From Tetradesmus obliquus (taxonomy: Eukaryota; Chlorophyta; Chlorophyceae; Sphaeropleales; Scenedesmaceae), in NCBI GenBank assembly GCA_030272155.1, contig CP126194.1, positions 5,509,501 through 5,573,500 on the forward strand: DNA of 64,000 nt. Direction: 5' to 3'. Positions 35,068 through 51,014 of the stretch are shown here, piece by piece. A model generated the notes under the pieces. That model was not told where the DNA came from. It worked only from the letters and a program-made list of their open reading frames with translations, and did not search any database. The number at the start of each line of letters is the position of its first letter. Positions within the stretch are counted from its first letter, which is position 1. The position numbers were made by a program, and so were the translations under genes.

Positions 35068-37130
35068 TCAGGCCAGCCTCAGTGCCGCCAGCCGCTGCTC
35101 CACCTCCTTCTGCACTATGCCCAACTGTGAAGTGTCTAGGTCTGCCAGCAGCGCTATGACAGCATACAGCACATTGGACGACCCTCCAACAGGGCTCCTG
35201 CTGCGTGCTGGAGCGCCGCTGCTGCTCTGCTGGTAGAGGAGGCCTGCTGCAAATGCCTGCTGTGCCTGCGCATAGTCAGCAGGGGCCGGCGCCCTGGACT
35301 GATAACTTGGCACCTGGGCCGCCTGGCTTCCAGGTTGGCTGCTGTACCGCTGCAGGTTGTACTGTTCCTGCTGCTGCTGATGGTGGGGATATAGCTCTGG
35401 CAGTGCTGCACCCAGACCATAGCCTGCTGCAGCACTGCCACCTGCTCCTGCGTCTGCTGCTGCTACAAAGCTGCTGGGCCTGCCTGGCACTGTGATGCCG
35501 ATCGTCACCCCAGAGCCATAGCTATCAGTGCCGGCAGCTGCCTGCCCAGCCACAGCACTGCGCGCGCCACTACCAACTGCCTCACCGCGCGCTGCTTCCC
35601 CAGCTGCTGCTCCTGCAAGCTGCATCCTAGGCGCCTGCTGCAGGACAGGCCCGGGAGTCACTGCTCGGGGTTGCTGCTGCTGCTGCTGCAGAAGGCTGCC
35701 CACGCCACCTGCTTGCTGGTCCAGCTCCCAGCCCTCCATGAGCTGCTCCAGCTCTGCGTATGTGGCTGCCTGCAGCAGGGGCGTGCCTTGCGCTGCCTGC
35801 CTGTCAGCGGGCGTCACCTCCACGTTGTCCAGCTTCTCCAGGCCTGGCAGGTTGGCCACCACCACCTGGCGGTAGTGCGGCAGCTCTGCATGTGCACAAG
35901 CGCCAAGTTTCAGGGGATGTAATGCACCTTCACCACGGTACTTTCCGAATTTATTGACAGAGCCTCCATGCATGAACACCAACGCGCCTGCTTTACGCTC
36001 TGGCTGCTTGCCACGTTCTGCACGGCTAGCATGTTGCTGGCAGTCTGAGTCCCACCTGAAGTTCACCTCAACTGAAACTGAAGCTGCACCGAGGCAGCTG
36101 CTTGTGAAATGTCTGCTATACTTGGCTGCGCTAAAACAGCATAGGTCATCTGATTGGCATAGCGAATAGCAGCGAGACCGAGACACGCTTAAGTGCTCAC
36201 CTGCACAGGGGTTGTCTGACAGCCACAGTACCTTCAGGTGGGGCAGTGGCATCAAGAACCTGCATGAAGCAGATATGATTGGCCTTGCGGGTCAGCACAA
36301 GTCCCCGTTGCAGCAGTGCAGATGCTGCAACTAGGCAGCTGCACCATGCAAGAGTTCTGTCAACGCACAACCGCCGACAACTCCCAGACTATACAAAGCT
36401 CCTTGCCGGCCTTGCTGTGCTGCCCATCAGCTGAAGGTCCAACATTGCGATGTCAGGATCTTGCGCTGATGTAATGCTGCCGCTCGTCCTGCAGCTGCCG
36501 CTGATGCAGACCTGATGTCGTTGAGGTTGGCCACATTATTCTTGCGCAGGTACAGCTCACGCAGCTCCCTGCAGTGCATGAAGTCGCGCAGGCTGCTGAT
36601 GCCGTTGACTGACAGCGACAGCACCTGCAGGGGCATCAAGGTGGCAGGGTCAGGCCGTCAGAAGAACCATGGCACCCACCAAGTCCTTGCCCGCGGCTGG
36701 CCTTGGCTGACAGTTATGAAACATATCACATCATGCGATGGACCTGCCTGAATCAGGCAGCCTGATGGACCCCTCAGCGCACCTGTACCGCGGGCGTGTG
36801 CTGCAGAATTGACACATCTGCGTCCATGCAGGTCCAGGCGGTCAGCGTGAGCGATGTTGGCTGTAGAGGACTCAAAAGTGTCCTCTCAAGCACAGCAAGC
36901 TGTTAATGGCCCCTTTGCATAATCACAGTGTGTTCGGATGCACACAGTCTGCATATTTCATATGCCTGCCAGATGCCCCGTGAGCGACAGCACATGCGCA
37001 TGCAGCATTATTAAATTGATGTGACATGCCAACCTGTGATATCTTGGCCCCATAGGTTCAGGTTCTTGACTTCTGATAGCTTGTCCAGCCGTGTTTTGCC
37101 CTTGATAATAGCCTCGGTGAGCTGCACCAT
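35068..37130 (-). CDS. CFAP410: CFAP410 (C21orf2)-like leucine-rich repeat ciliary protein (5 exons)
   Basis: Exons 37130-37034, 36817-36783, 36624-36512, 36259-36201 and 35885-35068 give 373 residues. The N-terminal LRR cap and repeats follow CFAP410: MVQLTEAIIKGKTRLDKLSE, VKNLNLWGQDITDVSILQ, VQVLSLSVNGISSLRDFMHC, RELRELYLRKNNVANLNDI, PHLKVLWLSDNPCAELPHYR and LPGLEKLDNVEVTP. A Gln/Ala-rich middle (residues ~140-330) separates them from a short conserved C-terminal helix, SNVLYAVIALLADLDTSQLG, equivalent to the helical tail of CFAP410 (the segment with NVLTAILLLLRELD in human). CFAP410 acts at the cilium base and is known from Chlamydomonas flagella. The start at 37130 gives the conserved N-terminus, and upstream in-frame codons add nothing conserved. 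It is divergent from RPT1. Confidence 0.88.
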
Positions 37131-37724
37131 GCTGATGCTGACCAGTCCTGGCCGACAGCAGCAGATGCGGCCTGGGAAGCGGCAGTTGATGCAAGGAGCT
37201 AGGTGTGACAACTAGCTATACATCATGATTGTAGCAGCTGTTATCCTTTCGTTGTTGTGCCGAGGATGCAAATGCGTGGAAATGTTCCACGACAGCTATA
37301 GAGCAGTACCACAACCACTGTATTGCCAAGTCGGCATCAGGAGTTCGCGTCTTTTTCACACGTAACGAAACGCTTAGCTTGTAAACTTGAGCAACGCTAA
37401 CATTTGCATCCCCGGAGTCCTGTCAGTTCCCGGAGCACAACCCTCACGGTCTCAGGTAATGGCACAAGAAGAAGCACAAGACACGGACGCCGTGTACGTC
37501 GTCGATCACTTGTTTTACTAGATGTCGTTGCTGTGGTGTTTGCCGATCGCTTCTGACGCCTGGTACTCCACATCATCGTGCAACTGAACTGCTGCTTCTG
37601 CTCCTGTTTGCTCGTTTTCGGACACAGCAGCCAGCAGGCGTGCACTATTGCTTGATCTGTTAGCAGCAGCACGCCTGCTACCTCCTGGTTCCCTTAGGCC
37701 CTCCAGCACATCAGCAGCAGCACC
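37131..37724. promoter_or_regulatory. Shared 5' region of CFAP410-like gene and RPT1
   Basis: 594 bp between divergent start codons. No specific element recognised. Confidence 0.45.
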
Positions 37725-40564
<2,840 letters not shown>

Positions 40565-41419
40565 GCAGCACGCAGTGCAGTAGAGGCGGTGGCGGAATGC
40601 AGCAGCTGTTGTGTGCAGCTCCGTTATTGCGACAGCTGCTGCGTGCATGGTTCCATGTTGGCAGTAATGCAGCTTGTAACGTTTCTTTTGTGTCGCATGC
40701 CGCGCGTAAATGTGCGGGTTGCAAATCACCCCCTAATCAGGCTTGGACTCCAAGGTCGGACCTGTTGGGAGCGCAACTGGGGTTTCAGGTTGGCTGTGCC
40801 TTTGATGCGCTGTTGAACCTATGCTGGGCAGGGTTGCGTTTACTACTGGTACTAGTTTCTCTGCCTTGCATATCGTGGCAGCGTGCAAGCTGTTCGTGCC
40901 AGCAAGCGACGCAGGCTGCCAAGGCACATCTTGCATTACACGGAGACTGGCATGCACAATGCGTTTGACGGAGGCCACTCATTGAAAGGTGGACACAGAT
41001 GTACCGAGCACGGCACAAGCTGCACCATGCAGCATGAGCTTGGGCTTCATCAAGACCACTGGTGGCATGCGTTGTGGTGGCTGCCCCCATGGCCCTGGTG
41101 TTGTCGACCGGCAGTGTTTTGTTGGCCCATCCCTGTGATGCATTCATCTGTGTTGCAATTGCGCTGTCCTTGTAACCGCTTTCCATGTGTTACATATGGA
41201 AGACTCCACTGGAGAGGACTAGAGGCTTTACTGCGCCAGCCCGCAGCTAGTAGCAACTAGGGTAGGGACCAGCAAGCGCTGCACACACTGGACGCACTCC
41301 GCGTATGCACCGACACCAACTCCAGCACCTAATCTAGTGCCGTAACTTTTAATCAGAGAATGCTTGCAAACCATGCAGCACCCATCGGCATGCTGCCAGC
41401 ATGCCTCAGTGAGGCCTGC
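40565..41419. other. Convergent 3' region between RPT1 and POLA2
   Basis: 855 bp. Open frames occur but no conserved protein is recognised. It probably holds both 3' UTRs. Confidence 0.45.
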
Positions 41420-44400
41420 CTACACCCGCACAATGTCCACCCTGCACCTGCTGGCCAGGCTGCCGCTGCCTGCTGCTACTATGATGTGGGCGTACGTGCC
41501 TCCGCTGCTGCCCTTTGCCAGGCGGCCAGGGTTGATCACCACCACCTGAGGGCTGGACTGGGCAGCTGCAAACAACAGCAGAGAGCGGCGGCAGTCACTG
41601 GGAGCTCATTATTGCTTCCACACATCCCAAGTGGCAAGCAAGCTCTCACTCTGCACGAATTTTCAGCAGCAGATGGCATGCAGACATGTCTTGTCGCAGT
41701 GATCAGCCGGCATGTGGCACTCATGCTGATGCCTTCATGCACACGCCTTATCTGTCCTGCAAGCACCACGCACCTGGGCTTGCAGCTGGCTGGTAGCCAC
41801 CTCCTGCTGTGGTTGCTGGAGCAGCTGCCACCGTCTTGGCAAAGGCTGCCAAGTCAGACGGCAGCAGCAGCAGGTCCGGCAGCTGCTGCAGCTGCAGCGC
41901 TGCATCTGCTGTCAGGTCCAGGCAGCTGCCAGGAGGGGCAGGGTACAGCGGGAAGAACCTGCAAGCATGACGCGCAACAGCAGGCACACATGCGCTCAGC
42001 CTCGACCCCAGTATTGTCACTGCCAAATCTGGCTGTGTTACAACCTGGCTGAAGGACATGCCACACGACATATGCGCATTGTGGAGTCAAACACGTAACA
42101 GCTGCTGAACTGAACACAAGCACGTTTTGGTGCTAGCCAAAGGCATCTCCTGCTCACCTGCGCTGCCCGATCACATGGCTGGCGAGCGCGCCCAGCCTGT
42201 CAGCTGGCGCCGCGGGGTCCACCCTTGCCAGCTCAGCTGAACTCAGCGGGCGCAGCACGTCATGCGTCACGGCAGCCAGCAGCGCAGGACCGGCTGCAAA
42301 GCTGCAGGGGTTCTGCAGGCTCACCAGCTGCTGCTTTGGGAAAGGGCAGCAGTGCAGCAAAAACCAAAAGGAGTTAGCAGCAACACAAGCACAACTTCAC
42401 AATTCTACATGACAGGCGAGCAGGGGCAGGATCATTACTACAACATGACAAAATGCACTGCACACACAGGCAGGCAACACCTGCTGCACGGTTACAAGGG
42501 TTGGCGCTTTTTGAGCGCGCTGGGGGTGAATTCCTCGTGCTGCAGCTGCCGGTCTCACCTGGTCCTGTGCCTGCAGGTCGATGGCGGGCTGCGGGAAGGT
42601 GGGGTGGTGGAAGGCATCACGCACCGCTGGCAGCAGCACCACCTGGCAGGGTGAGGGCAGCGCAGCCTGCCAGGCCTGCAGCCGCTCAACCACCTGCTCG
42701 CGAGCACAGCAGCAGCAGCAGCAGCAGCAGCCTGAGGACAGCTTCACGTGCTGATAATGTGAGCGCAGCTGAAACCAGCGGAAAAGGCGCGCAGTTGCCT
42801 GCAAGTGTCGCATGGTACAGCTGCACAGCACATGCATCATGGTACAGCTGCACAGCACATGCATCACGGTACAGCTGCACAGCACATGCATCATGGTACA
42901 TCTGCACAGCACATGCATCAGCCGCTCACCTGTGTCTGGAAGAGCTGCTGGAAGGTGACGTCAATCATGCCGCCTGAGATCAGCGGCTGCTCCACATCCA
43001 CAAAGGGGCCCAGCAGCACCTGACCAGCAGCAGCAGCACCATGGCGCACAGGCAACAGCGGTGGCAGCAGTTTAGCAGCGGGGATACGCTTAGGTGGCAA
43101 ACACGGTGGAAGCTGTGCTGAACAGCACCCGCTAGATGCTTGCGATGCGTGTGCAAGAGAGTGATCAGGCGGTACAAACACCTGCAACCAGCAGCAGCTG
43201 TATGGCATTGTGCTGCACAACATGCGTGTGTGCAGTTTCAACATGCATTGTTTCAGGCAACAAGCGCTGCACGCTGCTGCGCACCAGCATCTGTGGCGGG
43301 CTGGCCTTCAGCTCCGTCAGCATCTCATGCAGCGGGTCATACGCCAGGTCATCCGCGATGCAGTAAGGCCCAGCAGCCACCACCGCAGACAGGCCAGCCT
43401 CAGCGCTGCCGCCCCCAATGAGGCCATCCACCTCCATGGCGTCTGCTGCAGCGCCTGGTGCTGTGCTGCTTGCGCGGGAGCAGGGCGGTGGCAGGTGTGT
43501 CCAGATGTGCTTGGCCAAGATGCGGGAGCCGTTGGGGCTCACACCCTTGACCGCAACCACCTGCGGTTTTGCAGTTGGAGCAGAATAGCAGCAGCCAGCC
43601 AAGGCACACAGCAGCAAGGAGGCTGGTGATTGTAGGTTGCACTGTAGGGTGGGGGACCTGTTTGAGCAGCTGCTGTTTCTGCGCACACATGGATGCCAAG
43701 CAGTTGTGTACGAGCGGTGCACACACAGGCAGCACTCACCACCAACAGTGGTGTCTAAATATATTCATCAGCATAGAACCTTTTGATGTGACGGTGCATC
43801 TACGCGTGCCAGCTCGCACCTGGCCAGGGAACAGCCTGTAGCTGGAGAGCTGGCTGAGGTCCAGCGCTGCGCGTGCTCCCTCGCTGGTGGCGGTGTCGCC
43901 CTCCAGCACCACTGCCGTGTCATTCAGGTGCCCGCCCTCCACCTCGCACACGATGCGGCCCACAAAGTAGCTATCTTCCTGCAGGGCTCAACACAGAGCA
44001 CAGCAGTGGTGACATGGATGAGATGACAGCTCAGCTGGGAGGTTGTCGCACTGCAGCGAGCGTGCGAATCATCCAGGGTGAATGGCAGCACTTGCTGCTG
44101 GACGCATGCACACCAGCTTCAAAACGCACCGCTAACCATGGGCAGCATATGCAAAGGGCAAGATGCAAAGGGCAAGATGCAGTTGATGCACCCACCTGAA
44201 CCGGCACGCCAACGGGTGCTATCTCCAGACCCTCTGCTGCTGCTGCTGCTGCCTCGCCATTGCCTGCTGCCTGACCATTCGCTGGTGCTGCTGCTGCCAG
44301 TGCTGCCGCCAGTGCCTTCCTCCAGCCGCTGATGCGTGCGTTGATGGCTGCCACTTTGTCCTCCAGCCGCTCCATGAGGTACAGGTGGCGCTGCGGCAGC

Positions 44401-45947
44401 TGCACCCCGCGCGGCTCAGCATGCACCAGGCGCGCCTGCACACACGCAGTCCCAGAACGCCACAACAGCTTGTTACTGTACTGCTGTGATGCAGCTGTTG
44501 CGCCTGTGCATGCGCTGCGCAAGCACAGACATTGTAGCCTGCATTAGCTGCATCCCCCAATTGCAGCATCAACCTGCAGGAAAGCACGCACCTCCCCAAG
44601 AGGAAACTGCACAGTGCAACACTGGGCTGCCGCGCATGCTTGCTGGTGCGGGCTCACCTCCTGCCCTGTTGCCCTGGGTATGTGTGGCTTGAGCGTGCTC
44701 ACCACCTGTGCGCGCTGCAGACAGGTGACAGCAGACAAACACGAGAGACCTTGACGTCGGAATGCTGCACCACCGAGACGCTCCATGCAGTGTTGGGCTG
44801 CTGCTTCTACCATGGCTGGCCAGAACAGCCAGCTGTCAAGAGCACAGCAGTGAAACAGCAGCTGCACACACCATGCACCGGCTAAGGCAGCTGCTGTGCA
44901 TTTTGTTGCTGAGTTGCATCTGCTGAAGCTACCCTGCTGAGCCAGCAGCCCCAGCTCGTGCTCAGGCATCACCACACCACACATTGTATAACAAGCAGCA
45001 ACACAATCAGATGAAGCTCACGTTGGTCCGCGCTTTGAAGGCCGAGCGCGGCGCAGACTGCGGCGTGGCTGGCGACGCTTTGCTGCCAAAGCCTGGTGCT
45101 GCTGCTGCCGCTGTCCTGCCAGTGATTGGTGTGGATGGTGGCCCTTGCTGCTCCGCTCTGTTGCTGTCACCCAACCTGCAGCAGCAGCGTTGCAGGCAGC
45201 AGTGCTGTGCTCTTCAGTGCCGACATGTCATCCTGCAATGTAGGTGAGCGTGCACTGGCACTGCAGTCCAGCTGTAATCCCTTTGCAAACATGGTGCTGC
45301 TGTGTCTGCTTGCTTGCTGCTGGCCTGGCGCTCACCCTGGGTAGCGTGCGCCGGCCGCCCCATCCCACTTTGTGCCCCCAGGTGTGGCTGCGCCGCGGCC
45401 CTGGTTCTCCTTGTTACACTCGCGCGCCAGCGCTGACAGGAAGTGATCCACTGTGGCACCACTCAGCGCACCACCAGCCATGATCTTCCTGCAGGCACAA
45501 AGGAAACGCAGGGCATTGGCAAGCACAGATTGACACGAAGTAGCTGGCTGCACTTCTCACAAAGCACTCGTCCCATAGGCAAGCGCCGCACACTTGTGCA
45601 ACACAAGACAAAGCTGCTGATGCAGGCAGTAGCAAGCATGTGTATGTATGTTTGTCCAAACAGGTCATATGCAGACATGTTCAATAACATGCATGTGCAG
45701 GTGCTGGTTGGCGTCCACAAGGCAGCAGATGCTACAGAGCCCATGGCATGCTGCTGATCTGTAACAAACAGAGGCCAGACATTGAATGCACTCACTGATT
45801 CAGCATGTACGCCCCTAGTCTGCTCGCCACTTCTTTTGCAGCAAGCCCATGGCTGCTGGCAGCAGTGCTGAGCTGAGTGAGCAGCGCTGCATCGCTACAC
45901 TTCACCCCTGCCTGGGTCTGCAGCGCCCTGCGCAGCTCCTGCTCCAT
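41420..45947 (-). CDS. POLA2: DNA polymerase alpha subunit B (12 exons)
   Basis: Exons 45947-45796, 45488-45336, 45175-45022, 44714-44658, 44435-44196, 43978-43820, 43560-43285, 43019-42930, 42693-42559, 42330-42158, 41958-41774 and 41565-41420 keep frame over 639 residues (human 598). Key segments: RAQVVSTLKPHIP, RHLYLMERLEDKVAAINARI, VGRIVCEVEGGHLNDTAVVL, YRLFPGQVVAVKGVSPNGSR, VVAAGPYCIADDLAYDPLHE, VLLGPFVDVEQPLI, VVLLPAVRDAFHHPTFPQP, LGALASHVIGQRRFFPLYPA, LLLLPSDLAAFAKTV, and VVVINPGRLAKGSSGGTYAH. It has the N-terminal helical domain, OB fold and inactive phosphoesterase domain of the family. The protein tethers primase to Pol alpha and helps start nuclear DNA replication. Ala-rich inserts lengthen it. 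It is divergent from SQD2. Confidence 0.93.
42811..42918. repeat. 27-bp minisatellite, 4 copies, in POLA2 intron
   Basis: Four exact-length units starting CATGGTACAGCTGCACAGCA at 42811, 42838, 42865 and 42892, with single substitutions in units 3 and 4. The array lies in the intron between exons 42930 and 42693. Confidence 0.95.
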
Positions 45948-46617
45948 AGGTTGTGCTGCTATACCTTCCTTTCGTATCAATATTATAATGATGATGCTGA
46001 CACGGCTAAGTTGATGTGTTTCAACACCACAGGTGTCAACTGCAGGATTCAAATGTTGCTAAAGGTTCGAAGGTAGTGCAAGGTGACAAGGAGGCAGGTA
46101 TTGTCTTAAATTCCTATGTTATCGTTGTCATGTGCCGTGAATGTTCCTGGATGGGCGCCCTGCTGCACACGAGGCACGCGATGGCTCAACCTGGCTTGTA
46201 CTGCTTACAAGCTCCTGCAACACTTGCACAGGTAGCATGCCCTGATACTGAACGTTCTTTTCCATTGTTGATCGACGCTGCCATACCGCTTGGCGCCACC
46301 TTCAAAAGGTCGCACCCTAAACCTGATGACACCAGCGACTTGAGTGGAATCCTGTGATGCGCATCTAGCGATGGTTTGTTTGGATCTGCTTTGATTGTGT
46401 TAAGGCGTTGCTGGTGCGGCTTGAAGCGCACCTCAGGCCTTGACATTTAGGTAGCTCAGTGGCTTCGTTCTGAACACCTGCTGCAATTGCAAGCACCACT
46501 GTACGAGCCCGCCACGCCCTCTTACTTCTTGTTGACCCGATTGACGTTTCCAGGCGCTGTTGCGCTGAGCTTCGTTTCCAAGGTGCTGTGGAATCCTGAG
46601 ACAGCTTCAGGAACATA
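45948..46617. promoter_or_regulatory. Shared 5' region of POLA2 and SQD2
   Basis: 670 bp between divergent start codons. AT-rich patches (for example around 45972-46000) contrast with the GC-rich exons and may mark promoter DNA. No named element was recognised. Confidence 0.45.
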
Positions 46618-49306
46618 ATGCAGCTCCGCGCGAAGCCAACGGCGACAGGCTTGGCGTCTCGCTCCCCACTCAAGTGTTACCGCCCAGCTCACAACAGGCA
46701 GCTGCTGGTTAGGAATGTCGCTGCCATCAGCACCGCTGGGCAGTTCACTCCCAGCAAAGTGGCCATCTTCGTGGAGCCTAGCCCTTTCAGCCACATCAGC
46801 GGCATGAAGAACCGCTTTGAGTCCCTCATCAAAAACTTGAAGGACCAGGGGGATGATGTGATGGTGTTCACCCCAGACCCCACCCCTCCCAAGGAGTTCT
46901 GCGGTGCTCAGGTCAGTGCTGATGCCAGAATCTCTTCAGCCAAGGCAGCAGAGCAGTGCAGCTTGGGTGGCACCTGCTGTGTATGCTTGCTTGAGTGTTC
47001 ATTAGCTGAGTTGAGCTCCAGACCAGGCTGCAAGTGGCGCACAGACAGCCTGATTCCCTGAGATACCGCAGTGGCAAACATTAATGAATCTGCTCTGGAA
47101 TCAAATGCTTTGCTCCGTATACGGCCCTTCCTGGTGCAGTAGCAGACCTGCAGTGGTGCCAGCAGCACATATATGTGCGGTAAACTATCCATTCTTTGTT
47201 CAGCTAGTCATCATGCAGCATCGTGCGTCTTCTGACCTGTACCAACACATACCTGCACGCGGGTTGCTGCCCGTGCATTCAACCCCAACCCCACCACTCT
47301 TTTGACGCACTCCACAGCTCACCTCACCTGCTGCTGCTGCTGCTGCTGCAGGTGGTGAACGTGCTGGGCTTCAAGCTGCCCTTCTACAAGTCCGCCACGC
47401 TGCTGCTGTCCCTGGGCCTCTCCATCCGCGTGCTGTACTACCTGTTCAAGCAGCGGCCGCAGGTCATCCACGTCAGCACGCCAGGCATCATGTGCTTTGC
47501 CGCGGTGCTGTACGCGCGGCTGCTGGCTGTGCCGCTGGTGATGAGCTACCACACGCACATCCCTGAGTACATTCCGCGCTACACCTGGTCGGGGCTGGTG
47601 CAGCCGATGTGGAGCATCATCCGCTGGTGCACGCGGCGCGCAGACCTCACCCTGGTCACCAGCAAGGCCATGAAGGTGCGGCGCCAGCACATCGGCATGA
47701 TACCAACACAACTCGCCTGCATGGTGCTTGCGCATTGCTCCTGTCGCAGTTGTGCTCGCCTGTTGACCTGACAGCTGCCATTTCACTGGACATGACATCA
47801 GCAGTCCTGCCAAAACGACTCGTGTGCTTCTGCTCAAGCTGCCTGCCGCCCTGTTGTTGCGTATGCCTGCTGCCGCCCCGCAGGAGGAGCTGGAGCGCAA
47901 CCGCTGCAGGCCTCGCTCCATCGAGGTGTGGCAGCGCGGCGTGGACACGGACGTGTTCAACCCAAAGCACAAGTGCGCCGCCATGCGTGCGCGCATGAGC
48001 GAGGGCCACCCTGAGGCGCCGCTGCTGGTGTATGTGGGGCGGCTGGGCGCTGAGAAGAACACAGAGGCGCTCAAGGACATCCTGCTGCAGGCAAGGGAGC
48101 AGGCATGCAGCTGACCCTGCGGCAGGGTTGTTGATTGGCTTTGCTAGCATGTAGCACTACGTTGGTGGGCAGGCAAGCTGCCTGCATTTTACATGGGATG
48201 CTTCTATAAGAGTATGCGGCTGCATGCAACATTTGTGGACCTGATCATGCAACACAAACTACTTGCGACGGACACCAACTGTGCAAGCCAACTTGCGGTT
48301 CCTGAGCGATGATGCTGCCGCTGCTGCTGCGCTGCAGGTGCCTGGTGCGCGGCTGGCGCTGGTCGGTGACGGCCCGCAGCGGCAGGAGCTGGAGCAGATG
48401 TTCCAGGGCATGCCCGTGAAGTTCATGGTGAGCTGGGAGGTCTTTTTTTCAAAGCTGTTAGGCAATGCTGGGTTAGGCATGTGTACTGATGCTGTTGGGA
48501 GAATGGCGTGGGGTGGGCCGTCTGTGGTTTACCCTGAGCCGCTCGCGTTGCAAGCTCTGTTGGCATGGATTGCTACCTGCACTGCTACCTGCACTGCTAC
48601 TGGATGTGTTTATATTGCTTGCAATATGTGACACTGTGACACATACTTGTCATTTGTTGAGCAGGCTCCTCAATTGAAGTGTCCCGGGCCATTTGTTGTT
48701 GCACTGTACACCAGCACTTCCTCCTATGCCCCTGCTTACCCTCTGCTCTCCGCCCTCTGCCACTGCTCAACATCTCCACTCGCCCTGCAGGGCATGATGA
48801 AGGGCCTGGAGCTTTCCGAGGCCTACGCCAGCGCAGACATCTTCGTGATGCCCTCAGAAACCGAGACACTCGGCTTTGTGGTGCTGGAGGCAATGGCCAG
48901 CGGCGTGCCAGTGGTGGCGGTGGGCGCAGGCGGCCTCACCGACATCGTGGCGCCAGGCAAGACAGGCCTGCTGTACAAGCCTGGGGAGTATGCACAAGCC
49001 GCGCAGTACGTGCGGCAGCTCATCGCAGACCCCGACATGCGCAGCCGCATCGCAAAGGCAGCGCGGCGCGAGGTGGAGATGTTTGGCTGGTCGGCAGCCA
49101 CGCGCGTGCTGCGTGAGCGTCAGTACGCGCGCGCGGTGCGGCTCAGCATCGGCAAGCGCCGCTTCTGGCTGCTGGCGCTGCGGATAGGCGTCACGCGCCT
49201 GGGGCGCGCACTGCTGGGTGTGGTGGTGGCGCTGTGGCAGCAGCTCGTCAGCAAGATGGACTATGCGCGGCCGTACCGCACCACTGCTGCGTCTGCCAGC
49301 CCGTAA
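46618..49306 (+). CDS. SQD2: Sulfoquinovosyltransferase SQD2 (5 exons)
   Basis: Exons 46618-46911, 47352-47675, 47884-48090, 48338-48427 and 48791-49306 give 476 residues (Arabidopsis SQD2 about 510). The first ~45 residues (MQLRAKPTATGLASRSPLKC) look like a plastid transit peptide. The GT4 glycosyltransferase follows: VAIFVEPSPFSHISGMKNRF, VIHVSTPGIMCFAAVLYARL, VMSYHTHIPEYIPRYTWSGL, IEVWQRGVDTDVFNPKHK, LLVYVGRLGAEKN, LALVGDGPQRQELEQMFQGM, and ADIFVMPSETETLGFVVLEA with the donor-binding glutamates. The enzyme transfers sulfoquinovose from UDP-sulfoquinovose to diacylglycerol, the last step of sulfolipid synthesis at plastid membranes. The intron after 48090 appears to start with GC (CAG|GCAAGG) and end with AG. 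It is divergent from POLA2. Confidence 0.95.
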
Positions 49307-51014
49307 GCTGTGCTGAGCAGGCAGGTGTGTAAGTGTGTGTGGTTGGCTGACAGATTGAGCGAGTGTGGAGGGTTTTGGGCATGCTGGTCGAGTGGATGTG
49401 TGGTTGTGCCGGTGGCTGTGTTTGTGGGCTGTTGTTGGTGATGCTGCGGCGGTGTTGATGCGTGGGTGGGTGAGTGCGTGCCCTGCTCCCAGGCTGGGCA
49501 TGCAGCTTGCTGGGATGCCTGCCATATCATAAGGCAGTCGATGAGGGCAAGTGGCCGCTTGGTGGTGTGTGCGTGGCAGAGACCGAGGAGAGTGTTGGCA
49601 GAGGCAAGCGCTGATCTGCAGGTGGTTTCTTCCTGTCCTTAGACACTTGCCTGGCACATTGCAATGCATGCGGCGTGCACTCGCAGTGCCGTTTTGCATG
49701 CTTGTCTGTCAGCATGCTTGTCTGTCAGCATAGTGTCCTGGACTGAAGCAGCCGCGAGGCTGCACTAGCTGCTGACTTTTGGCTGCCAGGGCAGACTAGT
49801 GGAGCCTGCCGTTCCGACTCTTGACTGCCAGCGCACTCTGAGCCGTGCTGCGGCCGTTGGGATCACATTGTACTATTATGGGCGGGGTATATGCTTTGCA
49901 GGACGCTTGGGTGTGGTAGTGCACCAGGAGCAGTCGGCTCATAGCATAGACTGCAGTAGGTGTGAGCACCGTTGCTTGCATGCTGCTGAGCGCTGACAGG
50001 GAGAAGAACGTGTGGTAGCATCCATTGCATCCATGAAAGATGGAGATTCAGTGCCAGCACCTACACTTTATTCTGAGTCTAAAATTGGTGTGGGTTGAGT
50101 GGTTGGGTGTGCACTGTGTGGCACAACTCTGGCCACAACTCTGACAGTTGTCGACGTGCAGGGAGCCAGGCCATCACGCAGTGCCCAGTAACCTTGTGCT
50201 GTGTCCACGTTTGAAATGCTGGCTGCATCACCTCATCTGGGCAGAGGGCGCAGTGTGCGACTGCAAACAGGTGCTTTTCGCGTTGGCAAGGGTGCTCTGT
50301 GCGTACATTTGTCTATGTTTGGCACCGGTCTGTTGTGTGCCCACCTGTGGTCGAGCATTGTTGCATCAATTTCAGCATGCTGCCTGGGCACCCACAGCCG
50401 TGGCATAAGTTCTGCATGCATTTTGACAGCATGTAACAATGCATAAGCTGCTGTGTTCAGTGCATGATGCTGATGCTTGTAATGAATGCAATTCGGCAAC
50501 TTTCCTTATATAGTGCGTTGTCGTGGTTCACAGCACAGTGAGATGTTGATGGGGTGATGGCTATTGGAATAGGTGGTTGCCCAATGAGCCTGTCATTGGC
50601 TTGAAAACGGGCTGTGTCACCGTCGTGTAACACACAAATCGTGATGATTATGGAAGCTGCAGCCTGACCAGTCTTTGGTGTCCAGGGTTTGCCACCCCCC
50701 ACCAACAGCTGCTCAAACTTATGCTTGGTCGGTTAGTGCTCGTCAAACCAGTTCAGGGTGTACGTTCGCGTTCCTGGCTGCAAGAACAGGCATGCCGAAG
50801 CTTTGTGACAGATCACGTCACTGTCATGAAAGGTTTGCTAGCTTAGAGGGCATCTTCTCTCCTTGAATGCAGCTGTCACGGATATGCATATGTTGCGTGT
50901 TACCGAACTAGACTGTCTCGCAGAAGGAAAGGAGAAAACCGTACTGCTGTTGGCGAGATCTCATAGTAGACTGCACATCTATCCGTGTTGGACCCTGCTT
51001 TGAGCAATAAACTT
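49307..51014. other. Intergenic region between SQD2 and CDSP32-like gene
   Basis: 1.7 kb with no recognised gene. It has G/T-rich sequence after the SQD2 stop, a doubled TGCTTGTCTGTCAGCA near 49700-49731, TGTAA at about 50433 and 50479, and the second copy of the 51-bp dispersed repeat. Confidence 0.45.
50461..50511. repeat. Dispersed 51-bp repeat, copy 2
   Basis: Two mismatches to 16444-16494. It lies about 1.15 kb downstream of the plus-strand SQD2 stop codon, a position similar to that of copy 1 behind ATG8. Confidence 0.85.

Noticed and set aside
42811-42918. Possible CRISPR-like array
   Set aside because: The 27-bp units are directly adjacent with no spacers, and they lie in a eukaryotic intron.
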